From positions 7,138,001 through 7,202,000 of the forward strand of contig NC_058190.1 of the NCBI RefSeq assembly GCF_907165205.1: DNA of 64,000 bases, written 5' to 3'. Positions 46,411 to 57,569 of the stretch are shown in pieces. A program made the translations under genes and the position numbers. How positions within the stretch are numbered: the stretch's first letter is position 1; the number at the start of each line of letters is the position of its first letter. The notes under the pieces are model-generated. The model did not search any database and had not been told where the DNA came from. It saw only the letters and a program-made list of their open reading frames with translations. The DNA comes from Coccinella septempunctata. Its lineage: Eukaryota; Arthropoda; Insecta; Coleoptera; Coccinellidae.

Positions 46411-47092
46411 TAAGGGATGAGTCTTTGACTCGTACAAATATTTTAATAGTAGATTCTTGAGGTCAATAAAAAACTTTTTTTCTAAATCTTCGGCATTGAT
46501 AGAAAGATATAGCTATTATAATGTCATATTGAGATGTGCCACCCCTGGGAAAACAAAATTACCTTCAGAATAACTAGCTGAATCTATGACTATACATCTG
46601 TAGATGTTTTGAACAGAGTTTCTTCTGTCCATTACCAAATTTTTCCGAATTTCACATTTACATTTTATATTTGAGCATCAAATTACTGGAAAACGGCGCA
46701 TTATCTATACGAGAAAATGAAAAAAATACTTTTATTTCACAAAACGTTCAAATATTCATTAGATAGCCCCAAAGCTAGTTTCAAAAGTTGGGTGCATTGA
46801 ATTATGGTTATTTTTATGGTACGTAATGGTCATAATGAAAAAACTGGAAGACGTGGGTGAAATCTTGTATTCGGAAAAAAATTATCAAATAAATGAAGAG
46901 CTATATTCCGAAATTCATTCCATTCGATGAAACCTTCTGTAAGATAGAACTAAAAATAACATTTTTTGATGATTTTTCAACAGCCTGTATCTTTTAAAAC
47001 GAGCCGATTCGGAAAAAAAGGTGAAGGAAAAATGTTGTCCTTAAGAATCTACTGTTGAAATATTCGTACGAGGCAAAGCCTCACCCTGTATA
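46411..47092 (+). mobile_element. family I element, full-length copy (682 bp)
   Basis: Left end TAAGGGATGAGTCTTTGACT, CGTACAAATATTTTAATAGT, AGATTCTTGAGGTCAA; right end TTAAGAATCTACTGTTGAAA, TATTCGTACGAGGCAAAGCC, TCACCCTGTA. Inverted repeats of about 50 bp. The interior shares ATCTGTAGATG, AAAACGGCGCATTATC, GTTCAAATATTCATTAGATA and the GAACTAAAAATAACATTTTT block with the other copies. No coding capacity. Confidence 0.8.
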
Positions 47093-47310
47093 GTATCTCA
47101 TTTTCAAGATTAAAATTGCTTATTTAGTGTTCGAAAAACATTCATTATCAGGTTTCTAGGGGTGGCATAGTTCATTATGAAAATTCAAAATGGTTATAAA
47201 TGTTTATCTAGGCTGAACATAAAAGAATGGTGAAAAACAAAATTATTTCTTCTCAACTATCTACTGTTGACATAAATGTAGATACAAGTCAGAGACTGAC
47301 CCTGTACCTA
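47093..47310 (-). repeat. family I element, decayed right-end fragment
   Basis: Immediately to the right of the full copy, GGGGTGGCATAGTTCATTAT is the reverse of the GAGCTGTGCCACCCC block, and CAACTATCTACTGTTGACAT, then GTCAGAGACTGACCCTGTAC resembles the right end. This is a second, older family I piece abutting the first. Confidence 0.5.
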
Positions 47311-49066
47311 ACCTATATGGACGATTCGGAAATATGGTTTTTGTGTTTCACTCTTGTAAATCAGACGGTCTATCACTAGGAATATCATACAGGAATTCAT
47401 ACTTGGCTTTAATGTGTTATTTACGTCAATTACGATTATTTAAAATTTGGGAAATAACCCAATAAATCGAACGAAACAAAATAAAATTAATCTAAACCAG
47501 AAATGAAAGTTATAAATTTTAATAATTTTAGCGATCTTTATAGAGGCGGACAGCTGTATTGATTAAAAACTACTGAACATCATCTCTGAGATATTTTCAT
47601 TGTTATGTTATTCAATAATCAGTTGAATTGATCAATTTACACCGTCAATAAATGTTTTTCTGAAACTAATGAAAATCAAAATATGATCGAGAAAATTTGT
47701 TTTTTCTGAATATCTCAGAAATTATGCTATATACGTCAATGGTGTGATTCCCATACCTATACTATTTTTTAACGTAGATTTCATTGTGACTTAAAAAAAA
47801 TTGGTTTCTAAATTGAGAAGAAATGAATTTTTATCTTCTCGAGACTACCAACTTCAACAACGATTTTGTGACATTATATCATGTATCATGATTTGTAATT
47901 TTGCCTCTTGCGAAAAAAAACTTAAGCCTCACAGAAGACCAAAAACAGAGCTCCATTTTTGGACTTGTTTTCGTAATTTCACTTTGAAAAACTATTTTTT
48001 GGCACAAATTTGGCATTCAAACAAATCAGAACTTTATAAGGAATCAATTTTCATAATGAAACAGGGCTCCCATTTTCCATTTGAAGATGAAAGTTGGTCA
48101 TATTTCCGGTATAAAACCGTAAGTCCCACCAATCTCAAAGAAGTTACAAGGATTCTCTCCAGTCAAAGCTTAACTCTGAATACATATTCCTTCCCAGAAA
48201 TATTTTATCTTGTGACACACTGTATGTGAAAACACGACTGTTGTTAAGCAAAATTTCATGAGGGAAATTAAAAATGAGATCGAAAATAATATGTTCTGAG
48301 GCAAGGAGTCTGTCTAATATCGAATGAACGTATAATGTTATCAGTCATAAAAAATCGAGTGGATATTTTACCACCTCAACTCAGTAATTCACCAATGTAT
48401 TTGGTAGCTGACAAGTTGAAACGACCATGGTCAAATATATCGCAGCAGAAGCTATATTGCCTATGTATTTATGTTAATTTGGGGTCATCTGGTTCTACAT
48501 TCAATTTAGAATGCGTCAAGCACTACACACATAATTTATATTAGTCACTGTTTCCGACGAAACAATATGGCAATATCTCTAAATCTCCATTCAAACCCCA
48601 ATCTGACATGCAGATGTGCTTGTTCGTCTGTCCATCAATGCCAAATAGATGGAAAAGGCAACATATCGGTCATAATGGAACCGAACAAAGGATTCGGAGA
48701 GTTCTGTTTGATTGGAATTCATGTTCGACTGATTTGTTCGAATTTGACGTTAATAGCGGATAAATGATTTCTAAGTTGTTTGCAGGCGTGGAATATTCTT
48801 CTATCAGGTAATTTGCCAGTAAAACACATTTGATCCAACTAGTGAAAATATTTCAGAGATAAAAAAAAAATTGCCAAACTATAACTTCAGGATAAATGGT
48901 CTTACAGCCAATTCGAACCAAGAACATTGTAACTCCCAAGTTCTTAGTTTCTAGACGTTCATAAGCTTCTTCTGGGAAATTTTGAGATTACTACCGATTA
49001 GAAACTATTCGAATGTTTTCCGCTGTACGGACTTGAAATTATGTTTCTTGGCAACCTCTATATGGA
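47311..49066. other. no recognised gene; 142-codon open frame at 47801-48229
   Basis: The + strand frame from 47801 is the longest motif-free frame in the window. The peptide is rich in Phe, Ser and Lys with no domain signature, signal peptide or repeated segment, and codon use shows no obvious bias. In DNA of this length one such frame by chance is not surprising. It is recorded here in case homologs exist. Confidence 0.25.
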
Positions 49067-50095
49067 TTATACTATATCCACTTTTATAAAAGCAATCAGT
49101 TGGCCATGAAATGATTTTCTTGACCTTTTGTAACTAGGTAGGAGTAAGGTTGGCACTCATGAGATGTCGTTATTGATGAAACGACGTTGCCACAACTAAT
49201 ATCAATATTAGTATCTACAATATTTCAGACAGTATCGAATATAACAATCAAATAAATTTGTTTAATGTTTGATATGAATCGAAACGAATTATATTTCAGC
49301 TGAATATTTCCACAATCAGAAAGATTGTGAATGAAATGAAGTGGATGTAAAAGAATTTCTTTCTATTGGGAAACTCAAAAAAGTGGTGGCATTTGAAGAC
49401 TTTATTTTAGAGCGAACGAACGCAAAAAGTTACTCAAGGGTTTTCGATTAATTTATCAATTTATGTGAAATTTTTGTTTCAAGGTGAAGTTTCTCTTGCC
49501 TTAGAACTCCCTTAAATATAACTATTATATTTTTACTTCCATTAAATCAAGGTGATTTTTGCTGCAGAATTTAACATTCTTTTAATAATCCGTTAATTCC
49601 TTCGAGAGATACTCACTCCCTACCACTGCATCAGATGCAGTCCTTTTTGGTTGCATTTTTTTGAATTCTTCAACTGATATAACATTTTCAGCTTTTAGCA
49701 AAAGAAGATAACCAATATTAACTCTTCTCAAACAACTGCATATTATGTGTCAATAATTCAATTTTCTACCATAGCAAAAATTAATATATATATATAAAAA
49801 CTGATCTCTTGTACTTTCCATGCAAAAAACTAGATTTGGAATCCCTTCAATCAGTTTGTATAAAAGTAAATTATATTCATCACACATTTTCTACTTCATA
49901 ATTTCCGAAGTACATAATTTTGAATGGGGATGAAATACGTTATGAAACTTTTACGTAGAACGGACAACACAGCGCTCATTTAAATCCCAGAAATGTTTCG
50001 AAAAGCTTCCTAACCTCACATTTTCGTATTATACTGTGTGGAATATGTCAAATTTCTATGGACAGCCGAGTGCTTTCATGAAAGTGAATGGAGTA
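49067..50095 (+). mobile_element. family II transposon, copy 4, most diverged
   Basis: Left end TATACTATATCCACTTTTAT, then AGTTGGCCATGAAATGATTT; right end GACAGCCGAGTGCTTTCATG, AAAGTGAATGGAGTATA. The interior shares GGAGTAAGGTTGGCACTCAT, ATTTCCACAATCAGAAAGAT, CAACTGCATATTATGTGTCA and TTTTACGTAGAACGGACAAC with copies 1-3. No open transposase frame is left. Confidence 0.7.
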
Positions 50096-50453
50096 TAGAT
50101 AATGTATTCATTCAGATTCAACTTCTATTCTCAAGGAACCTGATGCGAAATTAATTTTGTCGATTATCGATATCTCATCAACCAATGGTCGCTCACAGAA
50201 TTGAAGCTGAGTTTGAGAAACTTGTTTTGTAATATTGAAATCTCATCTTGTTGCCAAAACACTGATTCATTATCTTAGCAATATGGTGTCTTCTTCAACT
50301 AATATTGAATATTATCATAAGAATTATGAAATTAAACCTGAAAGAAAGAACTTTATCATTGATTCAATGCCAAAAAAAAAAGACTGATACGAGTATTTTG
50401 CAATATGAAAAGTTTGTTCATTTTTGTTATTAACTGATTGTATTTTTTTACAG

Positions 50454-50499
50454 ATTTCATTTTTTGGACCACCGGACGGATTCTCTTGCTTGGCTGTCA
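50454..50499 (+). CDS. candidate 46-nt coding exon of the host gene
   Basis: Preceded by TATTTTTTTACAG and followed by GTAAGTTATT, both good splice sites. Its first base completes a Gly codon with the GG left by the exon at 28232, and the following 15 codons read FHFLDHRTDSLAWLS without a stop, ending in phase 0. The other two frames are also open over this short distance (one reads ISFFGPPDGFSCLAV), so the frame argument is weak. The intron from 28269 would be about 22 kb. No later exon was found with confidence before the end of the window. Product not recognised. Confidence 0.35.
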
Positions 50500-52955
50500 G
50501 TAAGTTATTTTGCATCTTTATCATGTAATGACAATTTTTCATTATTATTTCGTATACCATCTCAAACCGACAGTTGGCATTATTTTAGACAGATGAATGC
50601 CGAATATCAATACATTTGATGCCAATCAGAAGACATGTTCAAATGAAAAATTATTTCTAATTGAATTCAAATATATGGCAGCGAAGACTTTTTTAGTTGT
50701 ATTAAATTATATTTCTCTCTTATAGTTTACTCAGCGTCTACCATGAAAGCGAGAGAAGAGCTCACTCACTACTTATTCACGAAAAATCGATATTTGTTTG
50801 TCATATCCTCAGTTTATAAAAATGTATTGCACACGAAAACCTTGAATACATTTTTTACACTATAGTGAAATCATTTTGAAATATTGACATCGGGTTTGGG
50901 AATTACGTCAGATGTCTAAAAACATGGTGTATGCACTGATTAGATTTTGACAGTTGTCAATTGATATTTGAAAATAATTTGAATGCAATCCTACGACTTG
51001 AGAATGTGCTGCATTTATAAGCGATTTTATTGGTGTGTGAAAATGTATTACTTTCGAGAAAGGTCGTACAACATTCATTTATTGAATATGTCGTTCAGTT
51101 TTCTGTATGGACAATCAAGAACTACAGCTAATAATTCGGTGTTGTTGGACTTTCACCCTTTGTTGTTGGAAATTGAGGCAGAGCCAAATCAGATGAACAT
51201 TCGGGATGGATAGAGCTAACAGTTTTATGGCAACTTCAGCAATATTTAAACAATAAAGGAACTGTATTGAAAATACGTAATGTGAATTGTGAGCATGTAT
51301 TAAGAAACAGAAATATGTTAATCTGTTCGAGACTGTTCTTCATAAGTATGGTGAAAATTGCGTTTCAGTCAACTGAATATATTGAATATTTCGCCAATAA
51401 ACTATGTTTTATTGAAATCATATTGAATTGCCTTCCTCACAAATACAATTTGCCAAACGAAAATTATCTTGAAGAAAAATAGAAGTACTCCTGCGAATCC
51501 TTCGGTAGTGTTGAAATATCTGCAGATTCGTTTTTACAACGAAAATACAAGTGTAAATCACAAATATTCGTTAACAGCTGAGAAAATAGTCCGGTTCATT
51601 TTTTTTTTATTCTTGATGGATCAGGAACACAGAGATGACTGTAATCTATGATCGATATAAACGCAGAACAAAATAAAGCAAGAGAGTATCATTAGATTTT
51701 CTTTCATAGAACAAGGATAAAACATGGTGGCGCCGCCACGAAACGAATCTCTTATTTTCGATTTAGTCTAATGTCATTCCATTCAAAAATTGACGACTGC
51801 ATGCACCATGTTTTTAGCCATCTTAGTCAGGACAAACAAACAAACAAACACAGAGACTTCCACATAGTATAATGAGTATGCAGAAACACATATAGGTACA
51901 GGGAGAAGTAAGGAAAGGAACAGCCTGATATTTATTTTTTTACTTCTTAACAAGACTTTCAGTCTGTATAAGTTCGAGTTCGAGTTTTCAATCACCCTGT
52001 ATATATTACATGAGGTTGATCATAGATTTTAGGCCGCTGTGGTAATTCTATTCAACCCATTGCCAATTTCAAGAACTCATCTTCACATAATTTTGAATAC
52101 AGATATCAAGGTGATATTTTTGTATAACATTTCATTTCTTCAATAAAGTAAGTTTCTATTCTACTCGAAACTAATTTCGATACACCTATACAGACTCCGA
52201 TGATAGGAAATAATCTGAAGGGCTTAAACAGCTTCAGTCTCAATGCAGTATCAACGGAAGCTGCGAAGTCCGGAGGGTAATTTGAAATTCAAATCGGATG
52301 ACGACATTGATTTGGTAAAACAGTGGGCTAGATATTAATACATCAACTTGAGATTCAGCACACGACAGATGAGAATGAAGTTATACTTATCAGAACAAGA
52401 TAAAATGTGAATTCCTCCTTTAAATTTCATTTATTAGTCTCGAAATGAACGCAAGAATTGAATTAAATTAAATTGTGAACACAGTTTTTAGTTTTCAGAT
52501 TGTTATTTTCTTTTCTTTTAAAGTTATAAGAGAACACTAATTTTTCGGCTCTTTGAATGGCTGCCTCTATTTCGTGAAGTTTCAGGGATATCGAAAAACA
52601 AATGTTTTATCATACAGACACTTTTTCATGTCGAATGCATTGGTGTAGCCAAAGATGAAGTCTACCACTGCAGTGATGCAGTGTTGACTTTCATATTGTT
52701 TCATTTAAACCCTATGTTATTCTGAGTACGACCTACGTGTTTCTGATAATGAATTCATGCTTATCTGACAGTTTGCGCGGTGGGACTGGCCGTACGGAAG
52801 AATTGAAAATGGTAAAAAAAAAATTCCAGCGTGTCAGATTTTTGGAGGATATGTTAATTGGACCCAAAGGAAGCTACTTCTCAAGGGACTGACAATTTGG
52901 ACGTGACACAAGGTCACAGCGGTCCTTTGAAATTGTAAAAAAAAATCGTTACCTG
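50500..52955. other. no recognised gene
   Basis: Short frames at 50983-51213, 51267-51482 and 51469-51651 have no motif. CACCCTGTATAT at about 51994 marks an old repeat end. 52865-52955 is shared with 42136-42200 and runs up to the element at 52956. Confidence 0.4.
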
Positions 52956-54666
52956 TACATACTCGAGCGTGTCAGATTTTCATACAGATGGTTAATCTCG
53001 GTGTTACAGACAAGTTGACCCATTAATCTGACACTAATCAGGCGGGAATTTCTTAATCTGACATTTGAAGATTATAAAAATGCCTTTTTTCCAATATTTT
53101 TCTGCCTGTACCTCTAATCGTTTTTGTATTTATTTTGAAAGTTGTAGATAATAGAATTCCACACAACTTTTGTCTGAAGCAATTTTACATACTCTAAAGG
53201 TCAGTTCATATTATCCGTCCGTCTCGGTTCAGTTCAGCTCAGCCAGAATATCTTTCAATGTGTTTTATATGGACTAATTCATACTATCCGTCTCCGACCC
53301 TTCAGCACCTATCGGCACGCTTACGACCGTCCGACGGTATTCTTCCAGAGAATATTTTGCGGATGGGCTGAAGGGCGTGGTTGGACTGAACGAGACTGAA
53401 CGTATAATATGAATAAGCAACTGCTCAGTTCAGCTCAGTCAATCGAGGGTTTTCCTTTGTTGTCAAAGCTTCTGTAAACTTTTTTTTGTATTAATTGCGA
53501 AATTTTTCACAGTATATAATCGAAATGATTTCCTGTACATTCTAAAAGAGCCATGATGTGTGGACCAATTTCTTTAAATGTCCAATATTCACCTTCAACT
53601 TTCCTCTTTTCAAATTTTAGACACCCAATCTTTTTACCGACTTTTTGTTCCTCTTCGTCTTCGTCTAACAATATTGCAAAAGCACATAATTCCTTCAGGC
53701 AAAATTGCAGAAATTTTATTTTTAGCAAAAGTTAAAGGCTTTACGTCCTATGAGATAGGGCATGCAAGAGAAACAACGAAAATATTAATACTAATAATTT
53801 AACAATATTTTTTAGGGTCCTTCTTGTACTGTTTTGATCAAAATGAAAGGCTTTATGGTCACGTGCTGGTCGATTCGAATGCAACCGAAGATTCACGACA
53901 CACCAAGCGGAAGGTGACTGAGACGATCGTGACTGATAATATGAACGCAACCTCCGTCAACGGCTAATGATCCTTCCGCCGGCCTGAACTGAGCGGAACG
54001 TATAATATGAATCGACCTTTAACTGTTCTCGAGTCCGAGGGCGATAAGGGAGAGGAGCTTAGCCACACATGCGAAAGGCCAAGGTCAATATAGAATACCA
54101 GTCTAATCTACATTCATAGATAACCTACTTCATCCAATTGTCAAAATGATAAGGTATTTCTATGATGACAATTTCGAGATTAGTCTCTGACTGAACCTTA
54201 GAATGTACTATTTTCCAACGAGTGAATTTTCGCTTCAGCATGTATCGCTAAACACCTCGCATTAATCGCCATATATCTCAAAACTCTTCTACGTTTGAAC
54301 GTAGAAGAAATTGCTCAGGACAAAATTTGTAGAAAATGTAATGCTCTACAACACTTATTATGAATGCGAAACAGATTTGAAGCCCAGGAAAGTAAATAAT
54401 TCAAAAAAACTGATTTTTGTGACCAATTCTTATTGTTTCGGCTTGCTGAAACTGTCAGATTATATTTTTCCCGTTATTCTTGAATCATTAGCTTCACAAT
54501 AAGAAAAAACGCCACCGCGATCGAGAATGTACACGTGACTTTTTTTTGCAACTTTGGCGGCCTCCCACACATTTTCGTCACGCTTAAATTGTCAGATTAA
54601 GAGAATATATACTTATCAACATGTTATTAACCACATATATCTTAATCTGACACGCTCAAGTATGTA
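52956..54666. mobile_element. inverted-repeat element with AATCTGACA subterminal repeats
   Basis: Left end TACATACTCGAGCGTGTCAG, ATT; right end AATCTGACACGCTCAAGTAT, GTA, inverted with one mismatch. The 9-mer AATCTGACA recurs just inside (about 53024, 53052 and, inverted, 54591), and GCGTGTCAGATT also occurs outside the left end at 52831 while AATCTGACACGCCCGAGTA occurs outside the right end at 54784, so a related second copy may surround it. The interior is mostly the nested element 53198-54018. No coding sequence was seen. Confidence 0.6.
53198..54018. mobile_element. nested 821-bp element, probable TTAA target site
   Basis: Left end AGGTCAGTTCATATTATCCG, TCCGTCTCGGTTCAGTTCAG; right end GCCTGAACTGAGCGGAACGT, ATAATATGAATCGACCT. 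They are inverted over about 40 bp. The right flank is TTAA and the left CTAA, which suggests a TTAA duplication with one later change and so a piggyBac-type or other TTAA-specific mobiliser. The terminal vocabulary (TTCATA.TATCCGTC and GAACGTATAATATGAAT) is repeated inside at about 53276 and 53398. The internal open frames have no motif. Confidence 0.6.
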
Positions 54667-54804
54667 AAATGATCGGTTTTTTTTTACTATTCTGACAGGC
54701 TGTCCTAGAAAATTCCCCCTATATACAGGTCTAATTTTTGATAGAGGTACTCTACAGGGTCCAAGGTATGATGTCCCCTTATATTAATCTGACACGCCCG
54801 AGTA

Positions 54805-57537
54805 AATCCCGAATTTCCCTCTTCGGCTCCCCAACTATTATAGAAATTTAGATATCGCCATGAAAAACTTATAGTTTATTCTAAGGAATTCAATTTTCAC
54901 TTTGTATGGCACACTTGTCACAAGAGATAGGAACCGGACGAATTAATGTTTTATGTAATTTTCTCGAAATGCGGTCCTGTTTTTATTTTTTTGGTGATAA
55001 TATTCATTGTGTTTTATCGAGATTTGTTTTTCATGGCAATAACGAAATTTTTATAAGGTATGTAAAAAATAGATTTTGGGGCTTGAAAGAAAAATCATGA
55101 TATTCTGAGTACTGCCCAAAAATTTTGATACTTCATGAGCTGTTTGAAAGATCTTTCTGAAGTGAACAAACCCATGAAATTCGATCGAAATCGGACCTTG
55201 CATTCCAGAGTTATCGCTATCGCAAGTTTAAGCCAATGTTCATGAATCACCCCGTATCTCCGAAGCTAATAGCCTAAGGATACGAAAAAAAAGTGTTCTA
55301 AAAAGCCTGGATGACCTGCATTCGCCATTAGGCTAGCCCAACGACTCATGTTACACTCTGTACAATATACGTCGTGTCTCTACTAAATGTTCCTCCAATA
55401 AAAAAAAAAACACAAAAACTAGTTCGGTCAAGTTGCCAGGTCATTTTCATTGATAATATGATAATAAACTTTACGAACTACCCAAACCGCATCCCTCTGA
55501 ACGAGCTCTGACCACACCGTACTTCGGCGAACGGGAGTCTGGGCCATATCAAGCTGATTCGAAAAGATGCATTGAACGAATCCCAATTGATACAAACGAT
55601 GAACGTTTGCGGAGCGCCGCAACCGAATTCAGATTATCCGGTTATTCCCGTGTTTCAAAGGACGTGGAAGTTGGGAATTCACTTCGCTACGAATTGGATT
55701 TGGGAAATTCGTGTTTTTGGAATGCGGCTCGAAAGGATTGAGGCCTTCTCTGAAGTGTATCCAAGATTAAACAGATTTCTTTCTTATTCGAGGGCGCGAT
55801 AAAAATGAATTAAATAAATGAAATGACACTTGAAACTGTAATTAGAGGATAAAAGATGAAAAAGCTTCAAAAGTCCAGTCTAACAGTGCAAGAATCGAAG
55901 GTTAAGCACGTTATGATAACGAATTATCCAGTGTTGGACTACAACAAAAAGCTGCCCCTTTCTCTTCACAGAGAAGGTAGATACATTAGACACTTTCCTA
56001 GTACTAAAGGTCGGATTCATTGCTACATGACGTAAAACAGTCACGTCCCTTGCTTCGTCTATTTCATGCACCCTCTTTAAATAAAGCCGTTGTTGTTTCT
56101 AAAAAACAATTTAATCACATCCAGCATTTCTTCTGCGGAACACATCATTTTATTCTACAAACTTTTCTTAAAATTTCACGATAAACTAAGGTTAATCAAA
56201 AACATGGCCCTTCTACTTTTTTGGTCGAATACTAATTTTCTGGACAAAATATCAACTACTAAATACCTTTGAAACGTGTCTGATACGACTAATATTCTCG
56301 AGATAAATTCCACATTGCCTCTTTCACTATTTTCGCTGTAACTTCATTACCGATGGATATTTTGAAGCGAAATTTCAAGGTCACATAGTACTCGATACGA
56401 TCTTCAAAATTAGTTATCGCTACAACCCTTACCCAATTCAAAATCAAGGGTTTGTGCTCACCGACGTCAGGGAGTTGAAGTTGTTTCTGTAGAAAATGAA
56501 GCATCTTATTGATTAGTTATTGGTTGAAAAACTATTAATTTTATTTTTTTTCAAGGGCATTTGTGTTTACTCTGATAATAATCACAAAATAATTATGATG
56601 AGATTCCATTTTCCGTGAGCTATCCAACGAGCCCATACATGGTGTATATGTTTCGATTTGAAAAACGTTTGAGTAGTCGAGTATGGTTACACTTAATGGT
56701 TGATATAAGAGCTAAGTTCAAAAAAGACAATCCGTCCGCTTTTTCTACTCCTATCGTTCTTTTAATCGAATCTCGTTCACTTCGCACGTTCGACTCTTTG
56801 TCCTTTTATGACAGAGCGGACTGAACAGAGCTCCTCTTCATACTCCAGAATGAAAAGAGGAACTCTTAAAATACTGAAATCTGGTGCATTATTAGAGGTT
56901 AGGAATTTGATTTGAATTTAATTTCCTTGACAATTTTGATTCTCCATTTTCAATTCTTGAAAAGTATTGTGAGAAGTTGTCAGAAATGAATGTGGCAAAA
57001 ATAATTTCTTTACTAATCAACAATATATTTGTAACTTTTACTGATATTGAACAAGAATCGATATATACCAGAAAAACAGAAGAAGCTGTTTCCCCAAAAC
57101 TAATTCGGGTCTTCCATTCAAGTTTTAATTTTTTTGAATTCCAATATGTTGTAAATCATTCAATAATCTTTCATAAGTATTTATTGAGACTCTAAAATGC
57201 TGTTTGAATTGTTGATCATAAAAATTGGGGATAGTTACCCTTTCTTCATCCTCATCATCTATGATTTCGCGCATCATAACAGTGACTGTATAGTATATAT
57301 AACTGCTTCTTTCAATTTCCGAAATTTTCCGTAAACCTTTTCTCCGGCGAACACTCTAGTTTATATTTTCGAAATTAGTAAAAGCAGTCAATTCTATTGC
57401 CAGAATGAGAGGGTTATTACAAACCAATTGAACCGGTTTCAGCGTGTTTATTTTGAGTTAGTGGTTGGAGTGGAAATATAAATTTCATTCCTGACTTATG
57501 CCATACATACCTACGAGGATATATTGAAAACTTCTTA
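54805..57537. other. no recognised gene
   Basis: AT-rich with several 60-76 codon frames lacking motifs. CACCCCGTATCTCCGAAG near 55252 looks like a repeat end. No exon pair or RNA gene was found. Confidence 0.4.
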
Positions 57538-57569
57538 GTCTACTATAGAACCAAACAAAATTTCAATGT

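Noticed and set aside
47801..48229. 142-codon open frame on the + strand
   Set aside because: No motif, no splice or promoter context, ordinary AT-rich composition; one frame of this length is not unexpected by chance in 64 kb.
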